Shown: positions 42,087 through 55,990, numbered from the stretch's first letter. The stretch is DNA of 64,000 nt from Pegoplata infirma (GCA_963921195.1 OY992537.1:63476400-63540399); one strand, 5' to 3'. Numbers and translations are program-made. Notes: generated by a model not told the origin, from the letters alone.

Positions 42087-43085
42087 ATGCCTTATCAATT
42101 CTACATACAACATTTTTCATCGCCTTAGAAGCAATTAATCGATCTATCGACAATTTTACGTCAATTTTACCGAAATTTGAAGAAAAAAATAAATTCTATT
42201 GTTAATTTCAGAAAGAAAATAAAAATATTATAAAATTAATTTCTCTCTTGCAGTTCAAGACTGATCTATTAGAAACAAAATAAGAGGGTTTTTTTTAGGA
42301 AAATCTGTCAAAAATTGAAAAAGTTACATGCGTTTGAGTCAAAATTCAGAAATTCAGATTTTATAGATTTTGAAAAATTGTTCGATTCATGATATTTTAC
42401 ATTTATTTTCCATGTAACATCATGCGCTGAATTTGAAAATGAAGTCAAAAAGCTCAAAATTCGAAAAGTTTTTAAGATATTGATAAATTCCATATTTAAA
42501 AAAGAGGTTTGACATAAATAAAAATATCTCCGGACATTTGAAAAAAATGACTAAGGTGACCCCTATGCATGGGAGATAGAGGGTTAACATGTTTTAAGGA
42601 AAGAACCGTTATTAAATTTCAGTGCAGACATTTTTGAGCATTATTTGCTTCATAATTAGATTTAATACCTTTTTTGGGACTATTCCAAATGTCTTTGAAA
42701 AAAAAAAAATCAAAACTTCAGTGGGCCATAAAAACGAACTCGAGCTAAGTTTTCAAAACCCTTCGGGGGTATTGGTATACTGTATTTTTTTTGTGTCATT
42801 CAATATAAAATCGAAGAACCTAAATTTGTTGCACAGTGTATTAACTCTAACAATAAGTTCTCTTTTAGGATATTCTCTTAATAAACACTTAAAAAGTTTA
42901 TGCTTAAAAAAAACGATCGTCATTTTAATCCTAAAAATTACGAAATTTTTGAAAGCAGAACCTCTATGAGTATTTATATGGAGAATATCCTAAGAGTGAA
43001 TTAAAAGTTAACATGAGTACTAGTAATGTTAATACACTAAGGGGACAATAAATGAACTCGAACTAGAATAAACCATTGCCCTTGC
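42087..43085. other. Unassigned AT-rich DNA with repeat fragments
   Basis: 42,960-43,075 matches 5620-5740 in diverged form. 42,235-42,280 has a good acceptor-like TTTCTCTCTTGCAG followed by a short open stretch and TAA, but no supporting exon. The 115-codon frame at 42,622-42,969 (plus) shows no recognisable domain. Confidence 0.3.
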
Positions 43086-43159
43086 ACAATTAAAAGATCA
43101 AATAAAAAATTAAGTTTAAAAAACAAAAAAAAAATAAAAATTAATAAAAATTTTAAAAA

Positions 43160-43755
43160 TTTAAAAAGTCTTACGAAAAAACTTATAAAAACAATGTTGT
43201 TTACGAAATTATGAAGATTTAAAATTTAGAAAAAAAAAAAATAAAATTTCAAGCACAAATTTTGTAAACCATATTTGGATGTCCTGTTTTCCTGGAAAGG
43301 ACACCATGGATTTCCAAACACAAAATTTTTTATTAAAGTTTAGAATGTACTTTTAACGCTATTAAAATTTCAGAGAGGTATTTTTTAGTATTGATAAGCA
43401 ATAAATTTTCAAAATTTGTTAGATAGACAAATATTTGATTTTTTTTTTCAAAATTTTGGCAAAAAATCAAAAATTTAGCTATATAACGTATTTTGAAAAT
43501 TGATTGCTCGACAATACGAAAAAACTCGACTCTGAAATTTTAATAGCGTTAAAAGAAAATTCTAAACTTTAATAAAAAATTTTAGTTTTGGAAATCCATG
43601 GTGTCCTTCCTAAGAAAAAAGGACACTCCAATATGGTTTTCAAAATTTTTTGTTGAAATTTGAAGAAAAAAAATTTTATTTCTCTAAATTTTAAATTCTC
43701 ATAATTTTGTAAACAATATTGTTTAAATACGTTTTTTCTACGACTTACGGTTTCC
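43160..43755. repeat. Foldback palindrome, boundaries not fixed
   Basis: GGATTTCCAAACACAAAATTTT near 43,311 returns inverted as TTTTAGTTTTGGAAATCC near 43,581, and GGACACCATGG pairs with CCATGGTGTCC. The complementarity extends from about 43,165 to 43,750, centred near 43,460. No clear terminal motif or duplication, so the element type is unknown. Confidence 0.55.
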
Positions 43756-43847
43756 GAGCACAAAAATGTTAAAAAAACTGGCTAAAAGCCAATATTGTCA
43801 AAAAATCGATTTTTTAAGCGCCCATATCTTCCAAAGCATTGATAAAA

Positions 43848-44340
43848 AAAAACAAGTGAGAGTGTTAAATTCAGCTGTGTCGAATCTTTTTCAGATTTTT
43901 TTTGATGACCGTTCAAAAGATATCGAATTTTTAAAAATTGGTAGTTTGTTCCTTTACTCAAATTTCTTTTACTCATAACTTCTTTAATAATGTTCCAAAT
44001 TTCAAATTTTTTTTTTCAAAATTTTTGTTTTTTTACGTACTTTTTTAAAAAAAATCCCAAAAAATTCTTAAAAGCGCTTTAATATGCGATTTTTAAGTTT
44101 TAAAATTTAAATCTCATTTTTGAACATGTTTGTACTTTTCGATTTTTTTGAAATTTTTTTGTGTAAAACTTCTATCAATTCCACAAATGTTTTGCCCAAG
44201 AGGATCGTGGGATAACGATTATTGCTATTTTATAAAATTTTTTGAAAACATGTTATTGTAATTTTCCAATCTTAAAATCATTTCTGTGCTCCAATGGTGC
44301 GTCATAGCGGGGTCCTTTATAACACCGACCCACAGTGGAC
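43848..44340. repeat. Inverted family A end fused to a foldback arm fragment
   Basis: ACAAGTGAGAGTGTTAAATT (43,853) is an inverted family A end; after CGAATCTTTTTC the text becomes the left arm of the GGGGCATTCCA foldback (GATGACCGTTCAAAAGATAT) and runs to GACCGACCCAC. It is a truncated arm lacking the element terminus. Confidence 0.55.
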
Positions 44341-44425
44341 CAAATGTTAAATCTGGTTCGCAGTTGGTCGAAAAATGAAGTTTTTACAATATTGAATTAA
44401 TATCGCATATATGATTGCACTATAT

Positions 44426-46023
44426 GGGGCATTCCATGTCAAATCGGACACTTTGACAATTTTTTTTTTTCAGATTTTCCCAATTTGTTTACAGTTTTTA
44501 GTACCCTTCGAAAACTCCTTCGTGGTAAATTTTCAGATTTTTTTGATGACCCGTTCAAAAGATATCGAATTTTTAAAAATTGGTTGTTTGTTAATTTACT
44601 CAAATTTTTTTTACTCATAATTTCTTCAATAATGGTCCAAATTTCAAATTTTTTTTTTCAAAATTTTTGTTTTTTTACGTACTTTTAAAAAAAAAATCAC
44701 AAATACCCTATCTCCAATTTCTAAGGGGGGTTCCCACACAAAACGACATTTTTTAAAATTTGTTCCAATCGCTCTAACTGCCCTAATAGTGCCCTTAGAT
44801 ACACAAAATGTAAGACCGACCCACATTATTTTTTTAGTTGTTAAGGCGGTCCCCATACAATTTTTTTTATTTGTTGTAAATTTGTTTTATTTAATCAGCT
44901 TCTACCGGTCCAATGGTGCGTCCGAGAGGGGTCATTAGTGAGACCGACCCCCATTTATTTTTACCCTACAACATTTTTTTAAAATATACCTACGCCCTAT
45001 CGCCACTCCCTAAGTAGGCTCCCATACAAAATTACATTTTTATAAAATTTGCTCCAACTGTTATTTGTATGGGAGCTTACTTAGGGAGTGGAGATAGGGC
45101 GTAGGTATGTTTTAAAAAAATGTTGTAGGGTAAAAATAAATTGGGGTTGGTCACACTAATGACTCCTCTCGGACGCACCATTGGACCGGTAGAAGCTGAT
45201 TAAATAAAACATATTTACAAAAAATAAAAAAAATTGTATGGGGACCGCCTTAACAATTAAAGATAGAGGGTAGGTCTGTTCAGAGAAAATGTTTGGACTA
45301 AAAAAATATTGTGGGTCGGTCTTACATTTTGTTGCTCTAAGGGCACTATTAGGGCAGTTAGAGCGGTTGGAGCAAATTTTAAATAATGTCGTTTTGTGTG
45401 GGAATCCCCTTAGAAATTGGAGATAGGGTATTAGTTTGTTCCGAAGAAATGTTAAGATGTAAAAATTAATGGAGGCCGGTGTTATAAAGGACCCCTCTAT
45501 GACGCACCATTGGAGCAGTAGAAATGATTTTAAGATTGGAAAATAACAATAAAATTTTTTCAAAAAATTTAAAAAAATAGTAATAATCGTTATCCCACGA
45601 TTCTCCTGGGCAAAAAATTTGTGGAATTGATAGAAGTTTTACACAAAAAAATTTCAAAAAAATCGAAGAGTACAAACATTTTCAAAAATGAGATTTAAAT
45701 TTTAAAACTTAAAAATCGCATACTAAAGCGCTTTTAATAATTTTTTGTGATTTTTTTTTAAAAAGTACGTAAAAAAACAAAAATTTTGAAAAAAAAAAAA
45801 AATTGAAATTTGGACCATTATTGAAGAAGTTATGAGTAAAAGAAATTTGAGTAAAGGAACAAACTACCAGTTTTTAAAAATTCGATATCTTTTGAACGGG
45901 TCATCAAAAAAATCTGACAATTTACCACGAAGGAGTTTTCGAAGGGTACTATAAACTGTAAACAAATTGGGAAAATCTAAAAAAAAAATTTGTCAAAGTG
46001 TCCGATTTGACATGGAATGCCCC
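44426..46023. mobile_element. Long foldback element, GGGGCATTCCA family, copy 2
   Basis: The termini GGGGCATTCCATGTCAAAT and complement are flanked by ATAT. It is co-linear with 8553-10,467, but the left arm has lost about 300 bp near 44,695 (AAAAAATCACAAATACCCTA). The right flank (ATATACTTTATGGGGG) is family A inverted, cut in the same AGTATATATA word as copy 1. No transposase. Confidence 0.75.
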
Positions 46024-46115
46024 ATATACTTTATGGGGGACCGATATTTTTATGCGTTAAAAACAGAATGACAAAGTGAGTATACCCCCGTACTGGGGTT
46101 GGAGGTTATAAAAAC
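46024..46115 (-). repeat. Family A, inverted terminal fragment
   Basis: ATATACTTTATGGGGGACC, AACAGAATGACAAAGTGAG and GGGGTTGGAGGTTATAAAA are the left end of family A on the minus strand. The fragment follows directly from the foldback. Confidence 0.6.
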
Positions 46116-47989
46116 AAAATAAGATTCTTAATCATTTACGAAGCTCTATCAAATAATCAAAAATAAACAAAATCGATGATCCGTCAGTTAAATTTCCCAT
46201 GGATTTGCTCATATATATTGCACAACAATAGGGGGTGTTAGTCAAGGGAAACCTTCCTTGCAATATAAATCGTTTCAAAGACATTTTTTAAAATATTTCC
46301 CAAAATGGGTTAAATAAGCAAAACAAATAATAATTGACTGGGTTACAAAAAAGAAATTGCTAAACACTTTATTGCTAAGTCCACAAAAAAAAAATAACTA
46401 CGGTTAATTTATTTTTTTTTTTTTTAAAGAAAGGCAGGCAAATTTTCTTTTAAAAAAGAGAAAACAAAAAAAATCAAAAAAATCAGGAAAGTATAAAATG
46501 GACAGAGATAAATACAACAAAAAAACACGAAAACCCAAAACAAAATAAAATAAAAAAATCTGTTCAACTAACTGTGCATAATTCATAATTTAATTAAAAA
46601 CTTAACCAACTGTATGAATAAATGCCAACACAATAGCAACAACAACAGCAACAAACAATAGGGATGATAGCATAAGCTTTTTGCATAAATGTGAGTTTTG
46701 TAGCTGTATAAGTGGGTGAGGAGTTGGGAGATATTCCGACTAAAACATATGCAAAATGTGTAGAGCAAAATGAAAAAGAAGAACAAAAAAACTTTTATTT
46801 AATGCATAAACTAAGTAGATAAGAAACATTATGATGTTGTCTAACTAACAACAAAAAAATTTGTATTTTAATAAAGCCAAAATGAAAGAAAATTACTTTA
46901 AAAAAAAGATGAAGGAAAATAAGAAACAACTCATAAAAATCCCCAAACTAACACTACATTGACTCACTATAAAAATAAAAATACGCAACAAAAAAACAAA
47001 ATAACGAAAGAATTTTAACAAAAAAAGCACCCAGCGGCATCCTAAAAAAAATTAAGGAATTAAGTGTTTTTTTTGTTTATTTATACAAGTCGAAGTTTAA
47101 ATATACTTCAAAAGTAGATTTGTTCGTGCTGTAATTGTTTTAAGACCACAAGATCTCGAGTTCGAAACTGGTATTCAAAGGCAAACATTTTGATTTTTGA
47201 AATTTCTATAGAAAAAGCACTAGAAAGTTTAAAAAAATTTTAAATGTTATTGAAAGAATCAGTTTTAACAACAAAACAGTTCTTCAAAACAGTTCGGGAA
47301 TTGAAAATTGGTTAAAAAGTTACTGAGTTTAAAAGTTTAGTGAGAAAAGTTACCGAAAATCAATTTGCGCATTACTATAAAATATAAAATTTTAATAATA
47401 TAATTTTTAAACATTACATATTCTTTGACAATTCTAAAACCACTTCAAATTTAAGTGTAGCGTATAAAAAAAATAAACTGATATTATGTTATTTGCACAC
47501 AAAAAAAAAGGAACAACGGAAGTAAATGTAAAAAACATGAACAGCGACAAAAACTCTAACCAAAATTTTAGACAAAAAATTTTAAAACAATTTCAAAAAA
47601 AAACAAAAAACTAACTACAACAAAAAATATCGTTATAATATTTAGGCTTTTCAACATACTGAAACGTGCACATATACAGACGAACGCACATACCGGATGT
47701 AGATTATGAATCCCTAGTATAAGCACGTAGCAATTTTCATTTTGTACATTGTACATAAACACTGAAATGTTAGTGTGTGTGTGTGTTAGTATGTGTCTTT
47801 CTTTGTAAACAACAATGGAATGTGGTTGATATTTATGGTGTTTACGGCATATTTACGTGTGCAAATACACCTTCACTCCGAGGCAAATATATATTTTCAA
47901 AACACAAATACGTCCGCAAGCAAATGAAACAGTGATGAACAATCGGAGAAATTTAGAGGATTTTAAATGAAAAATGGAAAAAAAATTGA
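46116..47989. other. Low-copy-looking AT-rich DNA, no gene
   Basis: No repeat family of the window recurs here. Short TGTGTG runs lie near 47,773. The small open frames (46,404-46,786 and 47,568-47,762, minus) are Phe/Leu-rich or low-complexity and unsupported. Confidence 0.35.
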
Positions 47990-50900
47990 AACAATTTTTT
48001 GATGAGAAAAATATGTCAGCATTAGACAATTTTTCTATAAGAAAAATATGCTATAAACTGACAATTTTTCTATAGGAAAATTATGTCAGAATCTGTAAGT
48101 TTTTCTATAAGAAAAATATGCCAGAATCTGAATTTTTTTTTTATAAGAAAAATATGTCAGAATCTAGCAGTTTTTCTATAGTAAAAATGTGTCAGAATCT
48201 GACAATTTTTCTGTAAGAAAAATATGTTAGATCTTGACAATTTTTCTATAAGAAAAATATGTCAGAATCTGACCAATTTTTTATAAGAAAAATATGTCAG
48301 AATCTGACAATTCTTCTATAAGAAAAATATGTCAGAATCTGACAATTATTCTATAAGAAAAATATGTCAGAATCTGACAATGTTTCTATCAGAAAAATAT
48401 GTCAGAATCTGACAATTTTTCTATAAGAAAAAGATGTCAGAATCGGACAATTTTTCTATAAGAAAAATATTTATATTATCTATAAGAAAAATATGTGAGA
48501 ATCTAAAGCTTTCTATAAGAATAATTTGTGAGAATCTGAAAAACTTTCTAAAAGAACAATGTCAGAATCTGACAAATTTTTTATAAGAAAAATATTTCAG
48601 AATCTGACAATTTTTCTATAAGAAAAATATATTAGAATCTGATTATTTATCTAAAAGAAAAATATGTAAGAATCACACAAATTTTTCTATAAGAAAAATA
48701 TGTCAGAATCTGATAAATTTTCTATAAAAAAAATATTTATATTATCTATAAGAAAGATATGTGAGAATCTAAAGCTTTCTCTAAGTATAATTTGTGAGAA
48801 TCTGAAAAACTTTCAAAAAGAACAATGTCAGAATCTGATAAATTTTTTATAAGAAAAATATTTTAGAATCTGACAATTTTTCTATAAGAAAAATATATTA
48901 GAATCTGATTATTTATCTAAAAGAAAAATATGTAAGAATCACACAATTTTTCTACATGGAAAATATGTCAAAATCTGAACATTTTTCTATAAGAAAAATA
49001 TGTCAGAATCTGACGATTTTTCTGTAGGAAAAAGTTTCAGAATCTAAAATTTTTTCTATAAGAAAAATATGTCAGAATCTGACAAAGTTTCTATAAGAAA
49101 TATATGGCAGAATCTGAAAAATTTTCTATAAGAAAAATATGTCAGAATCTGACAAATTTTCTATAAGCAAAATATGTCAGAATCTGTCAAATTTTCTATA
49201 AGAAAAACATGTCAGAATCTGACAAATTTTCTATAAGTAAAATATTTAAAAATCTGACAATTTTTCTAAAAGAAAAATATGTCAGAATCTTTTTATTGTA
49301 CTATAAGAAAAATATTGCAGATTATAACAATTTTTCTATAAGAAAAATATTTTAGAAACTGACAAAAAAATATGTCAGATTCTGACAATTTTTCTATAAG
49401 AAAAATATGTCAGAATCTGACAATATATCAGAATCTGACAATTTTTCTGTAAAAAAATATGTCATTATCTGACAATTTTTCTGTCAAAAAAAAAAATCGG
49501 ACAATTTTTCTATATGAAAATTCTTATAGAAAAATATGCCAGACTCTGACATTTTTTCTATAAGAAAAATATGTCAGAATCTGAAAATATTTCCATAAGA
49601 AAAGTTTGTCAGAATCTGACATTTTTTTTAAAGGATTTTTTTTATAGAAAAATTGTCAGATTCTGAATATTTTTCTTATAGAAAAATATTTTTCATATAG
49701 AAATTTCTCAGATTCTGACATATCTTTCTTATACAAAATTTTCTGATTTTAACTAATTTTGTTATAGAAAAATTTTCAGATTTTGCCACATTTTTCTTAA
49801 AGAAAAATTGTCAGATTTTCTTAAAGAAAAATTGTCAGAAAAATTGTCATATTCTGACATATTTGCTTTAAATAAAATTTGTCAGATTTTGAAATATTTT
49901 TCTTAAAGAAAAATTGTCAGATTCTGATATATTTCTTTTATAGAAAAATTGTCATATTCTGACGTTTTTTTCTTATAGAAAAATTGTCAGATTCCAATAC
50001 ATTTTTCTTATAGAAAAATTGTCAGATTCTCTTACAAAAAAATTGTCTGATTATGACATATGTCAGAATCTGCCAATTTTTCAATAAGAAAAACATGTCA
50101 GAATCTGACAATTTTTCTTTAAGAAAAATTTGTCAAAGTCTGAAAATTTTTCTATAACAAAAATATGTTAAAATCAGAAAAATTTTTATAAGAAACATAT
50201 GAGGCATTCCACACCAAATGTCCCGCTACAGAAAAACATGTGTCCCGTAAATTTCTGAACAGGTTGTTTGGATAGACCTATATGGAACTAAGAAAATTGC
50301 GTTTTTGGTTTTTCCAATTTTCCAAAACTGGGCTTAGAAGGCGTGGTCAAATATTGGAAAAATGGTAAAATTTGTTGCGAGTTGCCTTGATTAAATATTT
50401 ATCACATTAAAACGGAATGCACCACAATCTCAAAAACTTACATTCTTTTATAGTTTTGTATGGGCTATCGATTATTATTTTTTTTTTTGGAAAATTTTCA
50501 GAACCCGTTCTGAAATTTTTCATTTTTTAAAAAAGTCAATTTATCAAAAATCCGGCCACTTTTTTTTAAAAAAAAGATTAGATGTTTGCCCATCCACACA
50601 AAAAAATTCAGAAACACGTTCTTCGTTTGTTTCAAGAAAATCGCATTTGAATTTTAAATTTCATAACAATTTTGTAATTTGCTTGTATTTTCTTGGTTCA
50701 ACAGAGCGTATGAGAAATATTTATGCAATTAATATTACTCATTCGCAACGTTAAAACAAGAAAATACAAGCAAATTACAAAATTGTTATGAAATTTAAAA
50801 TGCGATTTTTTTCGAAAAAAACAAAGAATTTGTTTCTGATTTTTTTTTGTGTGGATGGACAAACATCTTAACTTAAAAAAAAAAATTAAAAAAAAGTGGC

Positions 50901-53680
50901 CGGATTTTTGATAAATTGACTTTTTTAAAGAATGAAAAATTTCAGAACGGGTTCTGAAAATTTTCCAAACGAAAATAAATTAATCGATAGCCCATACAAA
51001 ACTATATAAGAATGTAAATTTTTGAGATTGTGGTGCATTCCGTTTTAAGGTGATAAATATTTAATCAAGGCAACTCGCCACAAATGTGACAATTTTTCCA
51101 ATATTTGACCACGCCTCCTAAGCCCAGTTTTTGAAAAATTGAAAAACCAAAAACGCAATTTTCTAAGTTCCATATAGGGCTATCCATACAACCTACACAG
51201 AAGTTTACGGTACACGTGTTTTTTTTTTTGCTGGACATTTGGTGTGGAATGCCTCATATGTTAGATTGTGACAATTTTTCTATAAGAAAAATATGTCAGA
51301 ATCTGATAAATTTTCTGTAAGAAATATATAGCAGAATCTGATAAAATTTCTATATGAAAAATATGTCAGAATCTGACAATTTTTCTATAGAAGAATAAGC
51401 AGAATCTGATAGTTTTTCTATAAGAAAAATATGTGAGAATCTGAAAAGCTTTCTATAAGAATAATATGTGAGAGTCTGAAAAACTTTCTAAAAGTACAAT
51501 GTCTGAATCTGACAAATTTTCTATAAGAAAAATATGTCAGAATCTGACAAATTTTCTATAAGAAAAATATGTCAGAATCTGGCAGTTTTTCTATAGAAAA
51601 AATATGTAAATTTTTCTATAAGAAAAATATGTCAGAATCCGACAATTTTTTTATAAGAAAATATGTCAGGAACTAACAAATATTTCTATAAGAAAAATAT
51701 AATAGAATTTGACAACTTTTCTTTAAAAAAAAATATGTCAGAATCTGAAAATTGTTCTATAAGAAAAATATGTCAGAATCTGAAAATTTTTCTATAAGAA
51801 AAATATGTCAGACTCTTACAATTTAACTATAAGAAAAATATGTCAGAATATAACAATTTTCTAAAAGAAAAAAATTTCTATAAGAAAATTTGTAAGAACC
51901 TAACAATTTTTCTATAAGGAAAGCATGTCCGAATCTGAGAGTTTTCTGTAAGAAAAATATGTCAGAATCTGACACTTTTTCTATAAGAAAAATTTTCCAG
52001 AATCTGATTATTTTTCGATAAGAATAATATGACAGAATCTGAAATTTTTTATAAGAAAAATATGTCAAAAAAAATATGACAATTTTGTTAGACTCTGACA
52101 TTTTTTCTATAAGAAAAATATGTCAGAATCTGAAAATATTTCCATAAGAAAACTTTGTCAGAATCTGACAATTTTTCTATAAGAATTTTTTTATAGAAAA
52201 ATTGTCAGATTCTGAATATTTTTCTTATAGAAAAATTTGTCAGATTTTGACATATTTTTCTTATAAAAATTTCCCAGATTCTGACATAATTTTTCTATAA
52301 GAAAAACATGTCAGAATCTGACAATTTTTCTTTTAGGAAAATGTGTCAAAGTCTGAAAATTTTTCTATAACAAAAATATGTTAAAATCAGAAAAATTTTT
52401 GTAAGAAAAATATGTCAGAATCTTTTATAGAAAAAATGTCATATTCTGACGTATTTTTTTTTATAGAAAAATTGTCAGATTCTGACATATTTCTCTTACA
52501 AAAAATTTGTCAGATTATAACATATGTCAGAATCTGACAAATTTTCTATAAGAAAAACATGTCAGAATCTGACAATTTTTCTTTAAGAAAAATGTGTCAA
52601 AGTCTGAAAATTTTTCTATAACAAAAATATGGTTAAATCAGAAAATTTTTTATAAGAAAAATATGTCAGAATCTGACAAATTTTCTATAAGAAAAATATG
52701 TAAAATCGGACAATTTTTCTATAACAAAAATATTCAGAATCTGTCAATTTTTCTATAAAAAAATTCTTATAGAATAATTGTCAGATTCTGACATATTTTT
52801 CTTATAGAAATATTTTCAGATTCTGACTAATTTTTCTTATTGAAAAATGTCAGAGTTTGACATATTTTTCTTATAGAAAAATTGTGAGATTATGATATAT
52901 TTTTTTTAAAATAAAATTGACAGAATTTTCTTTTACAGAAAAATTGTCTTAAAGAAAAATGATCAGTTTCTAACATATTTTTCTTATAGAAAAATTGTCA
53001 TACTCCGACTATTTTTCTTATACAAAAATTATCAGATTCAAATATTGTCAGAAAATGTCAGATTCTGACATATTTCTTTTATAGAAAAATTATCAGATTC
53101 TGACGTATTTTTCTTAAAGAAAACTTGTCAGATTCCAATATATTTTTCTTGCAGAAAAATTGTCAGATTCTGACATACTTATCTTACAAAAAAATTGTCA
53201 GATTATAACATATGTCAGAATCTGACAATTTTTCTATAAGAAAAATGTGTCGGAATCGGACAATTTTTCTATAAGAAAAATATGTCAAAATCTGACATTT
53301 TTTTTTGTAAGAGAAATATATCAGAATCTGACAATTTTTCTATATGAAAAATACGTCAGAATCTGATAATTTTTCTATAAAAGAAATATGTCAGAATCTG
53401 ACAATTTTTCTTATAGAAAAATTATCAGTTTCTGATATTGTCAGAAATTGTCAGATTCTGACATATTTTTCTTTTAGAAAAAATCATTTTAGATAATTTT
53501 TCTTTAAGAAAAATATGTTAGAATCTCAGAATTTTTCTATAAGAAAAATATATCAGGATCGGGCAATTTATCAATAATTTGACAATTTTTCTTAAAGAAA
53601 AATATGTCAGAATCTACAAATTTTTCTGTAGGAAAAATATAATCTGTAGCAAAAATATGTCTCTAATTTTAAGATTTTTT
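47990..53680. repeat. 35-bp satellite 1 (TCAGAATCTGA type), interrupted
   Basis: The unit is GTCAGAATCTGACAATTTTT plus CTATAAGAAAAATAT, about 35 bp, with many variants over 4.6 kb of array DNA. Both halves are near-palindromes: GTCAGA-A-TCTGAC and ATTTTTCTATAAGAAAAAT. Unit orientation can be read from AATCTG versus ATTCTG and from CTATAAG versus CTTATAG. The array is mainly plus but inverted at about 49,640-50,060, 52,180-52,290, 52,430-52,510 and 52,760-53,215. A foldback at 50,201-51,255 splits it. Confidence 0.93.
50201..51255. mobile_element. 1.06-kb foldback inserted in satellite 1
   Basis: GAGGCATTCCACACCAAATG and the complement are flanked by ATAT (50,197-50,200, 51,256-51,259). Arms of about 500 bp are complementary (GGGCTTAGAAGGCGTGGTC returns inverted near 51,110) and centre near 50,730. 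The surrounding satellite text continues after it. The terminus GRGGCATTCCA and ATAT flanks match the two foldbacks at 8553 and 44,426, although the interior differs. Confidence 0.83.
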
Positions 53681-55105
53681 TTTTTTTTTTTTTAAACAAA
53701 TAAATTAGTTTTACTTTGATTTCCCTTTTTTTATGATGCTACGTGCCAAATCTTGTTTCATTATTCATCTTAACCTTGATATTTGGCTACAAGAACATGT
53801 TTTTCTTTGTTAAAAAAAAAGTATAATTTTAGGCGCATTCTTTTTATAACAATCTCACTTCTTACCGTTTTTACCGTTTTAAAGTATAAACACACAGATT
53901 TTTAACTCACGTGTTTCTATGCTTACTCAATGTGTTCGTTTGTGTGTGTGTGTGTGTGTGCAGAAAAGCGGATGCTTCCTTTTGTGTTTCTACCTATCTG
54001 TGTTTGGTTTGTGAGTGTGTGTGTGTGTATGTTTTAAATCCTAAATACTTGACAGTTTTGTATGTTGATTGTATTTTTGTTGCTTTTGTTTTCCTTTTAT
54101 TTTTCTTTATCATGTGAAATGTTTATTTTATAATTTTGTGTATGTGTGTTTGGTGTTTTTTTTATAATGTACTGAATCGCTGTGAATTTTTTGCCTTAAA
54201 ATATGTTTGTGTTATTTAAAAAAAAAACATAAACATCAACTTGGCTATAAAATTTTGAAATGTGTATTTTTTAGTATTTGTGTTTGTGCGTAGGTGTGTG
54301 TAAGTTTTTATGTTTTAGCTGAATTTAACTTTGTTAGTCGTTTAAAAATGTAAAAATAAACAAAAAGAAAAAAATAACATTTACAACACTTTATGGTGTT
54401 TTAAGAGTGTAGGGTATGTTTGTATCACAGTATATAAATAGTATGCAAACAGGGATATATTTGAGGTATTTCCCAATATGACCGCAAATATGCTTCATTT
54501 TGCTTCTTACTCGTAGGAATTGAAATTTTTGAAATTTTTATAAAAATTTCAAAAATTATACCGTCTGCTATCACTAATACTCGTACACATTTAATTCAAT
54601 CCTGATTTCATACTTCTAATATACTGTGGTTTGTGTATGTGCGTGAGTATATAAAGATATATTTGTATGCCTGTTTGTAGGCTTTAGTACTTTTACACAG
54701 GTTATTTAGTGGGTTGCGTTGACAATAAAATTAAATTGTTTATCTTGTTTTTTTTTTTAACTTTTCTGTTCTTCCTTCTTGAGTTTAATGTGTCTAATAA
54801 AAAGTTAAGAATTTTTTTGGAAGATATATTTTTTTGTTAATGTTTTTTTTTGTAGATTTGCCTTCTTAATAAATAATTTGAATTTAAATTTAATATTGAG
54901 TTTAAGAAGATTAATTTAAATCAGAAAAGTATGATAAATTTAGCTGGAGTACTTTTCATATACCCTCTGACACCTTTTTTTTGTTTTTTTTTTTGATAGA
55001 ATACATTTTTCATTAAGAAGATTGAAAATGATTATAATAAGCTTGTAGACTTTAAAGACGTATACACTGAACGAAATCTAATTTATTAAAGAACAAAATT
55101 TAATT
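53681..55105. other. Low-copy spacer between satellites, TG-rich
   Basis: It contains TG-rich microsatellite runs (53,938-53,960; 54,015-54,030; 54,140-54,155; 54,290-54,310). The 68-codon frame at 53,911-54,117 reads through the TG run and is not credible. No other feature is recognised. Confidence 0.45.
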
Positions 55106-55990
55106 TCGCATAAAAAAGTTCTCAGATTCTAAGAATTTTTCTACATGAAAAATATCTCAGAATCCGAAAATTATTCTATATAAAATATATTTCAGAATCT
55201 GAGAATTTTTCTGTAGAAAAAATATCTCAGAATCTAAGAATTTTTCGTTTTATGAAAACTGTCTCAAAATCTGAAAATTTCTTGAGGTGAAAACTCTTTT
55301 AGAATCTGATAATTTTTCATTATATGAACAATGTCTCAGAATCTTAGAAATTTTTTATATGAAAAATGTCTTAGAACATCCGAATTTTTCTATACGAAAA
55401 ATGTTTCAGGATGCGAGAATTTTTCTACATGGAAAATGTCTTAGAATTTGATTTTTTATATGTGAAATATCTTAATATCTCAGAGTTTCAGAATTTTTCT
55501 ATATAAAGAATGTCTCAGATTTTCAGAATTTTTCTATACGAAAATAGTCTCAGAATCTTAAAATTTATTTATATGAAAAATGTCTCAGAATCTGAGAAAA
55601 TTTCTATATGAAAAATATACCAAAAATTGAGAATTTTTCTATATGAAATATGTCTCAGAATCTGAAAAATTTTCTATACGAAAAATATACAAGAATCTGA
55701 GAATTTTTCTATATGAAAAATATATCGGAATCTGATAATTTTTTCTATATGAAAACTGTCTCAGAATGAAACCATTTTTTTATATAAAAAATGTCTAAGA
55801 ATCTGAAAACTGCCTCAGAATCTGACAAATGTCTGAGAATCTGAGACTTTTCTGTATAAAATCTTAGACTTTTTCAGAAAATGCGAATTTTTCTATAAGA
55901 AAAATGTCTCAGAATCTAAGAATTTTTCAATACGAAGAATAGCTCACAGTTTCAGAATTTTTTCATATGATGTCTCTGATGTCTCTAAAT
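55106..55990 (+). repeat. 35-bp satellite 2 (CTCAGAATCTGAG type), block 1
   Basis: The unit is ATGTCTCAGAATCTGAGAAT plus TTTTCTATATGAAAA, about 35 bp. It has the same architecture as satellite 1: a TCAGAATCTGA near-palindrome followed by a TTTTC...GAAAA near-palindrome, but with a distinct consensus (CTC...GAG for GTC...GAC, ATATG for ATAAG). Units are more diverged than in satellite 1. Confidence 0.88.

Noticed and set aside
42240..42290. Terminal exon after a strong TTTCTCTCTTGCAG acceptor
   Set aside because: Only about ten codons follow before a stop, with no matching upstream donor or poly(A) evidence.
47095..47190. tRNA-like sequence with GAGTTCGAAAC B box
   Set aside because: No convincing A box at the right distance, no stem pairing and no terminator run directly after it.
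53911..54117. 68-codon Cys/Val-rich frame
   Set aside because: It is created by the TG microsatellite.
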